A stretch of 64,000 bases of DNA, from NCBI GenBank assembly GCA_903935095.1, contig CAIZQH010000015.1, positions 1 through 64,000 on the forward strand, written 5' to 3'. The position numbers and the translations under genes are program-made. The stretch comes from an uncultured Flavobacteriales bacterium. GTDB lineage: Bacteria > Bacteroidota > Bacteroidia > Flavobacteriales_D > Crocinitomicaceae. This document shows positions 58,301 to 64,000 of the stretch, in pieces; within the stretch, counting starts at the first letter, position 1; each line of letters starts with the position of its first letter. Under the pieces are notes generated by a model, which saw nothing but the letters and a program-made list of their open reading frames with translations, searched no databases and was not told the origin of the DNA.

Positions 58301-59266
58301 ATGGCCATTAAAAACAAAATAAATGCAGAAGCGAAGCGTGAATGGTTTGCCATCCTCACAACCTCTGCCATTTCTGCAGTGTTTGCCTTGATGGGAATTT
58401 ATGTCATCAAAGACTACGGATTAGCTATTTTTATTTTCATCCCCTTTTTAATGGGATCCCTGCCATCCTTTATTTACAGCCGTAAAAAGGAACTAACATG
58501 GAGGAAATCTTGGAAAATGGCCTTGCTTACACTAACTGTTTGCACCGCTTCACTCCTATTATTCGCTATTGAAGGATTGATTTGCATTGTAATGGCCTTG
58601 CCGATTGCGATATTATTTCAATTCATTGGCTGTCTACTCGCATTCACCTATTTAAATCGTTCCAAGAACAAGGACATAAAACCCATGTTTATCTTCATTG
58701 CACTAATTCCACTTGTCCAATGGACTGAGAAAAATATTCAGCCTGAAGTTAAGCCTGTCCACACTTCCATCATTATTCACGCGTCTCCTGAACAAGTTTG
58801 GAAACAAGTCATCGAATTCCCTCGATTATCAGCACCAACAGAATACTTGTTCAAAGCTGGAATTGCCTATCCAACACATGCCACCATAAAAGGATCTGGC
58901 GTTGGATCCGTTCGTTACTGCCATTTCACAACCGGATGCTTTGTTGAACCCGTTAAAATTTGGGATGAACCAAAATTGCTGCAATTTTCCGTATTAGAGC
59001 AACCTGCACCGATGAAGGAATTGAGCTTTTGGGACATCGATGCGCCACATTTACACGATTATTTCGTTTCGAAGAAAGGGCAGTTTAAACTAACACCAAT
59101 GGCAAATGGCGATACCAAGCTGGAAGGAACCACTTGGTATTATCACAATATTCGTCCGGCAACATACTGGAGAACATGGAGCGATTACATCATTCACAAA
59201 ATTCACTTACGCGTGTTGACACACATCAAAAAGAATGCAGAAAAAAATGTCAAAATGTCATCCTGA
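58301..59266 (+). CDS. Membrane protein with C-terminal SRPBCC domain
   Basis: A 321-residue protein. Residues about 15-140 contain four hydrophobic helices, and residues about 155-315 form an SRPBCC (START-like) domain (SIIIHASPEQVWKQVIEFPRLSAP, GSVRYCHFTTGCFVEPVKIWDEPKLLQFSVLEQPAPM, GDTKLEGTTWYYHNIRPATYW). The soluble domain would face one side of the inner membrane and could hold a lipophilic ligand. Similar fused proteins occur in Bacteroidota but have no assigned role. It lies 56 bases after tpx. Confidence 0.72.
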   Translation: MAIKNKINAEAKREWFAILTTSAISAVFALMGIYVIKDYGLAIFIFIPFLMGSLPSFIYSRKKELTWRKSWKMALLTLTVCTASLLLFAIEGLICIVMALPIAILFQFIGCLLAFTYLNRSKNKDIKPMFIFIALIPLVQWTEKNIQPEVKPVHTSIIIHASPEQVWKQVIEFPRLSAPTEYLFKAGIAYPTHATIKGSGVGSVRYCHFTTGCFVEPVKIWDEPKLLQFSVLEQPAPMKELSFWDIDAPHLHDYFVSKKGQFKLTPMANGDTKLEGTTWYYHNIRPATYWRTWSDYIIHKIHLRVLTHIKKNAEKNVKMSS

Positions 59267-59322
59267 AAAACTTGGAACACAAATTGACAGATAACAGTAA
59301 ATAAACAACAAAAACAACGATT

Positions 59323-59880
59323 ATGAAACCGATTTACATTGTATTAGCGAGTATTGGAGCTATTATTCTTTTCACTTTTTTAGGCTACCGCAGCCTTTTT
59401 AACAATGCCGTTGGCTACCAAGAAACGGTGGACGAAAAATGGTCCAACGTGCAATCAGCGTATCAACGTCGTGCGGATTTGATTCCTGCATTGGTGAAAC
59501 AAGTGAAAGCTGGATCGAAAAACGAACGTGAAATCCTGACACAAGTGACACAAGCAAGAGCTGGAATCGTGAACGCGAAAACACCAGACGATTTAGAGTT
59601 GATGGGTAGAAAAATCAACACTGCCATTAACTTGGCGTACGAAGCGTATCCAGAATTGACTTCGACGAAATTGTTCGTGGATTTTGGTCGCGCTGTGGAA
59701 GGATCTGAAAACAGAATCAACTACGCACGCGACGAATACAACGGTTCCGTGAAAACGTACAACACGCACATCCGTAGCTTCTTCGCAAGCATGTTCTTGA
59801 ACCGCGAAGAATTCGGCAAGAAAGAAGGATTTAAAGCGAATGCAGGAAGTCAAGACGCACCTGATTTCGAATTGGAATGA
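59323..59880 (+). CDS. lemA: LemA family protein
   Basis: A 185-residue protein with one N-terminal transmembrane helix (residues about 4-24) and the helical LemA domain: FNNAVGYQETVDEKWSNVQSAYQRRADLIPALVKQVK, the AYPELTS motif and ENRINYARDEYNGSVKTYN. LemA proteins are membrane-anchored with a large domain outside the cytoplasm and unknown biochemical function. They are usually encoded with TPM-domain proteins, as here: the next start overlaps its stop by four bases. The three genes form one transcript. Confidence 0.93.
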   Translation: MKPIYIVLASIGAIILFTFLGYRSLFNNAVGYQETVDEKWSNVQSAYQRRADLIPALVKQVKAGSKNEREILTQVTQARAGIVNAKTPDDLELMGRKINTAINLAYEAYPELTSTKLFVDFGRAVEGSENRINYARDEYNGSVKTYNTHIRSFFASMFLNREEFGKKEGFKANAGSQDAPDFELE

Positions 59881-60299
59881 TCAACAAAGAAGAAAACGAC
59901 CTAATCGTAGCAGCGATTCAAATAGCTGAACAACAAACCTCTGGTGAAATTCGCGTGCACATTGATAAAAAATGTAGCTCGGATCCAGTGAAACGCGCTG
60001 TTCAAGTATTTGAAAAGTTAGGCATGCACAACACTGCCTTGCGAAATGGTGTACTCATTTACGTATCGTTTAGCGATCGAAAATTAGCCATCATAGGCGA
60101 TCAAGGAATCGACGCTGTTGTTCCTGCAGATTTCTGGGTGAGTACCAAGGATCAAATGATTCACTGCTTTAAAGAAAATCGTTTTGCCGATGGAATCATC
60201 GCTGCCATCACAGAAGCTGGAATGCAACTGAAATCCTTTTTTCCTTACATGGAAAACGACGAAAACGAATTAACCAACGAAATAAGCACGGAAGCATGA
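59877..60299 (+). CDS. TPM-domain protein, short form
   Basis: A 140-residue protein consisting mostly of one TPM (TLP18.3/Psb32/MOLO-1) domain: IQIAEQQTSGEIRVHIDKKCSSDP, LRNGVLIYVSFSDRKLAIIGDQGIDAVVP and FADGIIAAITEAGMQLKSFFP. It has no signal peptide or membrane helix, unlike the next gene. The family binds proteins or nucleotides with an unclear role in membrane stress or repair. Start and stop both overlap neighbours by four bases. Confidence 0.87.
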   Translation: MINKEENDLIVAAIQIAEQQTSGEIRVHIDKKCSSDPVKRAVQVFEKLGMHNTALRNGVLIYVSFSDRKLAIIGDQGIDAVVPADFWVSTKDQMIHCFKENRFADGIIAAITEAGMQLKSFFPYMENDENELTNEISTEA

Positions 60300-61048
60300 G
60301 AAAGATCATAAGCCTTTTCCTCGTTTGCTTCACAGCCCTTTTCACTTGGAGTCAGATTCCAACTGCTCCTAACCCACCTCGATTCTTCAACAACTTTTCC
60401 CAAACGGGAATTATCAGTGAGGAACAAGGAGCGGAATTGGAAGCGATGTTGGACCAATTCGAACAAGAAACCAGCAACGAAATCACCGTAGTCATTGTGG
60501 ATGATCTCAATGGCGACGAAGCTTGGCACTACGCTTCCGAACTTGGCGAAAAATGGGGTGTTGGAAAAGCGGACAAAGACAATGGAATTATAATTCTGGT
60601 CAAACCAACCAAAGAAAAAGGCGGACACCAAGTGTTCATCTCTCCCGGACGTGGATTGGAAGGCGCCGTAACCGATATTTCTTGTGGTGAAATCGTGGAC
60701 AATGAACTGATCCCAAATTTCAAAAAAGGAGATTACTTCACGGGGATTAAAAATGCGATTGTCGTTTTAGCGAAAATGGCCAAAGGGGAAATCAATGAAA
60801 AGTCTTACCGAAAAGCAATTCACAAAAACGACCTCGTAAGTTCGATTTTTGGTTTCCTTCTCATCATAGTCCTTGTTATTCTGCTCATCCGAAAAGGTGG
60901 ACGTGGAGGCAATGGCACTACTTTTGGACGCGGTGGATTCTTCGTTGGAGGATTTGGCACAGGTGGTGGCTTTGGCGGAGGTAGCTCTGGTGGCGGCGGA
61001 TTCGGTGGCGGTAGTTTCGGTGGAGGTGGTTCCGGTGGAAGTTGGTAA
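60296..61048 (+). CDS. TPM-domain membrane protein with Gly-rich tail
   Basis: A 250-residue protein with a signal peptide (residues about 1-19, ending TWSQ), a TPM domain (about 35-165, ISEEQGAELEAMLDQFEQETSNEITVVIVDD and GIIILVKPTKEKGGHQVFISPGRGLEG), one transmembrane helix (about 183-201, SSIFGFLLIIVLVILLI) and a tail of some 50 residues made almost only of Gly, Ser and Phe. The tail is the usual end of LemA-partner TPM proteins. The third gene of the lemA unit. Confidence 0.9.
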   Translation: MRKIISLFLVCFTALFTWSQIPTAPNPPRFFNNFSQTGIISEEQGAELEAMLDQFEQETSNEITVVIVDDLNGDEAWHYASELGEKWGVGKADKDNGIIILVKPTKEKGGHQVFISPGRGLEGAVTDISCGEIVDNELIPNFKKGDYFTGIKNAIVVLAKMAKGEINEKSYRKAIHKNDLVSSIFGFLLIIVLVILLIRKGGRGGNGTTFGRGGFFVGGFGTGGGFGGGSSGGGGFGGGSFGGGGSGGSW

Positions 61049-61062
61049 TAAAAAAAGAGATC

Positions 61063-62007
61063 ATGAAATTAAAAAGTTTACTTGTCCTTGTTCTATTTGT
61101 TCAATGCACCTTTGCACAAAAGACCTACAAAATAGCATTCTATAACACGGAAAACCTATTCGACACCATCGATGGACCAAATGACGACGCAGAGTTTTTG
61201 CCAACGTCCAAATCACAATGGAATGGAACGCGTTACAACGAAAAACTGACGCACATCCGTCAAGTGATGAACGACTTAAATCGTCCGATGGTTGTTGGAT
61301 TTAGTGAAATTGAAAATAAAAGCGTTCTGACGGATTTAATCAAAGAAGGATACTCCACATACGGAATCGTTCATTATGAAAGTCCTGACCTACGTGGAAT
61401 CGATGTCGGAATGATCTACGACAAGAAACTATTGAGCTTAAAAGAATCGGGGAAAATCCGTTTTGTCCTTCCAGGCGACACCACTCCCCTCACCCGCGAC
61501 ATCGTTTGGGCGAAATTCAAATGCAACAAGGAATACATTTACGTGATGGTCAATCACTGGCCGAGTAGACGTTCCGGAACAGATACAAGTGAACCAAAAC
61601 GCATCAAAGCAGCGGAAGCTGGTGCACAGTTCATTGATTCGATCATGAAAATCAATCCGTTAGCGAAAATCGTTTACTTGGGAGATTTAAATGACCATCC
61701 GCAGGACAAAGCTCCTCAAATCATTCAACAACGATTGATTCCGGCGATTACAGCAGCTTCTGGTGAATTCGGGGGGTCATACAACTACAAAGAGGAATGG
61801 GGTATATTAGATCACATCTATGTGTCCAAAGGAATGTCAACAGGTTCCGTTCGTTTGAAAGAAAACTCCGGTAAAATTTCTTCCTTCCCTTACTTAATTA
61901 CCGAATACAAAGGAAATAAAGTTCCTTTCAGAACGTATGCTGGTGATAAATTTCTAGGTGGATACAGCGATCACCTACCGGTGTCAATCGAGATTTTAGT
62001 TCCGTAG
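61063..62007 (+). CDS. Secreted endonuclease/exonuclease/phosphatase-family protein
   Basis: A 314-residue protein with a signal peptide (residues 1-18, ending CTFAQ) and the EEP fold: FYNTENLFDT at the start (metal-binding Asn and Glu), GFSEIENKSVL, MVNHWPSRR with the catalytic His, YLGDLNDHPQD with the Asp/Asn pair, and YSDHLPVSIEI at the end with the catalytic Asp-His. It could cleave nucleic acid or phosphodiesters in the periplasm. ATG 61063 places the signal peptide at the N terminus; the frame is open to 61042. It overlaps the convergent next gene by 37 bases. Confidence 0.88.
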   Translation: MKLKSLLVLVLFVQCTFAQKTYKIAFYNTENLFDTIDGPNDDAEFLPTSKSQWNGTRYNEKLTHIRQVMNDLNRPMVVGFSEIENKSVLTDLIKEGYSTYGIVHYESPDLRGIDVGMIYDKKLLSLKESGKIRFVLPGDTTPLTRDIVWAKFKCNKEYIYVMVNHWPSRRSGTDTSEPKRIKAAEAGAQFIDSIMKINPLAKIVYLGDLNDHPQDKAPQIIQQRLIPAITAASGEFGGSYNYKEEWGILDHIYVSKGMSTGSVRLKENSGKISSFPYLITEYKGNKVPFRTYAGDKFLGGYSDHLPVSIEILVP

Positions 62008-63350
62008 TTTTTCTCCATTCCCTTAAATTGATATGGAAGTTTTTCCTTGTAGAGGAATTTCTTTTGAATAGATTCGAAGGGACGATAAACGTAGTAAACG
62101 TAATTGTTGTGCACTCGGATTTTATCCACGTAGCGAAACGTTAACTTCACTTTTTCGCTAATCTCTCCCGTTTTTATGTTCACGAGTCCAAGGTAGCAAT
62201 AGCCGTCTTTTTCATACGTCGTATAAATGGAACCTGTCACGCGGTCTTGAATCACATTCCGCCTCCACCCTGTTTCCTTTGCTTGATAATGGTGATACAG
62301 TGGAATGGAATCCATCAGATTTCCGTCAATGGAATAAACCAACAAGACATCCTTTGGATAGTTAAAAATAAGAATGGAATCGTTTCGATGAAACATCGGC
62401 GCATAGACTTCCTGGTAATAAATCGATTGCGTAAAGTAATTCGCTCCAATGTAAATCTCTGCATCGATTCCCGTTTCGAGTTCCTTGTTTTTCGCCCAAA
62501 GTTTCGTTCGGACATCCATCCATTTGTATTCAGAACGATACAGTTCCATCATCAAATCATCTTTGATATTCACGATGGATTTATACGATGAATCCAATTT
62601 ATCGTAAACGTAATAATCGAAAGCTGGATAAATCTTGCTGAAATCCGAAAAGAAGATCTTTGATGTATTCGTGTCGACAATCGGTTCAATGTACTTGAAA
62701 TAATAGTCCTTCGGTATTTGCCCCAATTCAATTTGATCTCCATCCGAATACACGCCATAGACATGTTCCTTACAAATGACATGCGCATTCCCACGGAAAT
62801 CTCGTTTTAATTCAATGGCGGCATCGTTCAGTAAGACACTTGACTTGGTTTCTTCTCCGTCGAACAAGATCAATTCACTGCCCTTTTGCAATTGCTTCGG
62901 ATAAGCCAAAAGAATGATGTCACCGTTTGCTTGCACTTCAAAATCACCGACGCTCAATCTTTTGGAACCAAAAACGGTATCTGGAACGCCTACCGATTTC
63001 ACGATGACTTCCTTCGAAAGTTGGATGCGCATGGAAATTAATAGTACCTCTATACGAATGGTATCCTTGCGCTCCTTGAAATGAAATTCAATGTTAGTCG
63101 TTTGGTAAATCGCATGACGAAAATCAAAATACAAGGTTTGCCCAAGGTTGATTTTGTTCAATGGATAATCTGTCACACCATTAACAGTTGTTTGATAGAC
63201 AATCGAATCGCCTCTTAAAAATTGCGACATGGAAATACCGACATTGGAAACTAAATCGCCAGTGCGCTTATCCAAACAAGTCACGCGCAACACTTGCGTA
63301 TGGGCTAAATGGACAACAAAGGTCAGTAAAAATAAAAAGTAGAATCTCAT
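61971..63350 (-). CDS. Exported protein, unknown (propeller-like)
   Basis: A 459-residue protein with a signal peptide (residues about 1-18, ending LAHTQ), a carboxypeptidase-regulatory or CNA-B-like beta domain (about 20-110) and then a long region with repeated short strands containing Asp and aromatic residues (YSDGDQIELGQ, VYSIDGNLMDS, NIKTGEISEKVK), which suggests a six-bladed propeller. I do not recognise a defined family. It has no T9SS domain, so it is probably periplasmic. Its 3' end runs 37 bases into the convergent EEP gene. Confidence 0.7.
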   Translation of the reverse strand: MRFYFLFLLTFVVHLAHTQVLRVTCLDKRTGDLVSNVGISMSQFLRGDSIVYQTTVNGVTDYPLNKINLGQTLYFDFRHAIYQTTNIEFHFKERKDTIRIEVLLISMRIQLSKEVIVKSVGVPDTVFGSKRLSVGDFEVQANGDIILLAYPKQLQKGSELILFDGEETKSSVLLNDAAIELKRDFRGNAHVICKEHVYGVYSDGDQIELGQIPKDYYFKYIEPIVDTNTSKIFFSDFSKIYPAFDYYVYDKLDSSYKSIVNIKDDLMMELYRSEYKWMDVRTKLWAKNKELETGIDAEIYIGANYFTQSIYYQEVYAPMFHRNDSILIFNYPKDVLLVYSIDGNLMDSIPLYHHYQAKETGWRRNVIQDRVTGSIYTTYEKDGYCYLGLVNIKTGEISEKVKLTFRYVDKIRVHNNYVYYVYRPFESIQKKFLYKEKLPYQFKGMEKNYGTKISIDTGR

Positions 63351-63393
63351 GACTTAGGTGAGACGCAAAGAAAAGAAAAATTCCACAAGGAAA

Positions 63394-64000
63394 TTATACG
63401 CGAACGTTCCAATTGAACACATCCGCTTCTTTACCTGATTTCAAATCATCCATGTGTTGTTTGATTCGATTGGATATGGTACGTGTTTCAAATGCCGGCA
63501 ATTCTAGGATTTCGTCACGGTAACCAATCACAATAATCTGAGCAATGGTTGCAGCTGTTCCAGCTCCAAACGCATCTTCCAGTGTTCCGTTTTTCGTCGC
63601 TGTCACTATTTCTTCTACTGAAACTTGACGTTCTTCAATTTCGATTCCCCAGCTTGCTGCTAGTTCTAAAACAGAACGTTTCGTTATTCCTCTTAAAATG
63701 GTATCTGAATCCTCAGAAGGTGTAATTAACTTCCCTCCAATTTGGAAAATGATGTTCATTGTTCCAGATTCCTCGATGTACAAATGTTCTTTCGCATCCG
63801 TCCAAACTAACTGGTGGAATCCTTCCATCTGACATTGTTTTGCTGGATACAAAGAAGCACCGTAGTTTCCGGCAGCTTTCGCACGTCCAACTCCACCTTT
63901 CGCTGCACGCGTATAATACTCTTCGATTTTCACTCGAACAGGTTCCGCGTAGTAAGCTCCAACAGGAGAGGTGATGACCATGAATTTGTAGGTGTCAGAT
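63394..64000 (-). CDS. ilvE: Branched-chain amino acid aminotransferase (3' part)
   Basis: The gene is cut by the window edge, and only the C-terminal two thirds (about 202 residues) are visible. It begins at SDTYKFMVITSPVGAYYAEPVRVKIEE and carries GVGRAKAAGNYGASLYPAKQ, EESGTMNIIFQIGGKLITP and LRGITKRSVLELAASWGIEIEERQV. These are family-typical PLP-enzyme regions of fold type IV, with the phosphate-binding and substrate motifs; the PLP lysine motif is probably in the KAAGNY stretch. It transaminates leucine, isoleucine and valine. The open frame continues to position 64000 without a start. Confidence 0.92.
   Translation of the reverse strand, partial: SDTYKFMVITSPVGAYYAEPVRVKIEEYYTRAAKGGVGRAKAAGNYGASLYPAKQCQMEGFHQLVWTDAKEHLYIEESGTMNIIFQIGGKLITPSEDSDTILRGITKRSVLELAASWGIEIEERQVSVEEIVTATKNGTLEDAFGAGTAATIAQIIVIGYRDEILELPAFETRTISNRIKQHMDDLKSGKEADVFNWNVRV

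Noticed and set aside
1-64000. CRISPR arrays, insertion sequences, prophage structural genes, rRNA
   Set aside because: No regularly spaced short repeats, transposase or integrase motifs, capsid or tail proteins, or rRNA sequence were seen in either strand.

Overview
The window looks like a chromosomal segment of a Bacteroidota bacterium, most likely Flavobacteriales and perhaps Crocinitomicaceae/Fluviicola-like (the family is inference). Supporting signs are many copies of the Bacteroidota sigma-factor -7 motif TAnnTTTG upstream of genes, starts without Shine-Dalgarno sequences, at least seven secreted proteins (several with clear type IX secretion (T9SS) C-terminal domains), a SusC/TonB-type outer-membrane beta-barrel protein, a GH92 mannosidase, and the gene orders fur-STAS-purA-ostA and TPR-ribH-glmM. 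GC content is about 40% by eye.

Layout. 1-6.6 kb: tRNA-Ser, then menaquinone genes (menI-like thioesterase, isochorismate synthase, menD), a TerC-like membrane protein and a convergent ABC exporter. 6.6-20.9 kb: an outer-membrane TonB-type receptor, TPR/ribH/glmM, a small channel-like protein, an ABC-2 exporter with a LolA-like partner, an SRPBCC protein, GH92, thiolase and a vWA membrane protein. 20.9-40.9 kb: housekeeping genes (YiiX-like, ElaA, M13 peptidase, hisS, YqgE, rpsA, fur/STAS/purA/ostA, and the minus-strand unit ychF-fahA-rel), one large T9SS protein and an M28 peptidase.

41-57.7 kb is an accessory region. It begins with a higBA toxin-antitoxin pair bounded by 32-bp direct repeats, followed by a 54-aa two-helix membrane protein, a VOC protein, and a dnaE2-type polymerase with dinB (a probable mutagenic repair pair). 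Next come three tandem ORF6N genes, each with its own intragenic palindrome at the same codon position. The main feature is 49.3-57.7 kb: seven imperfect palindromes bounded by AAC...GTT lie just after the genes, so the region reads as an integron-like cassette array without an integrase (CALIN-like). Its cargo is almost entirely T9SS-secreted surface proteins. One cassette holds a FISUMP-domain protein with a variable-looking C terminus and a truncated Avd-like gene, which looks like the relic of a diversity-generating retroelement.

57.7-64 kb returns to ordinary genes: tpx, a membrane SRPBCC protein, a lemA/TPM/TPM unit, a secreted endonuclease/exonuclease/phosphatase-family protein, an unknown exported protein and a partial branched-chain aminotransferase. 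No rRNA, CRISPR array, transposase, phage structural gene or recombinase gene was found.
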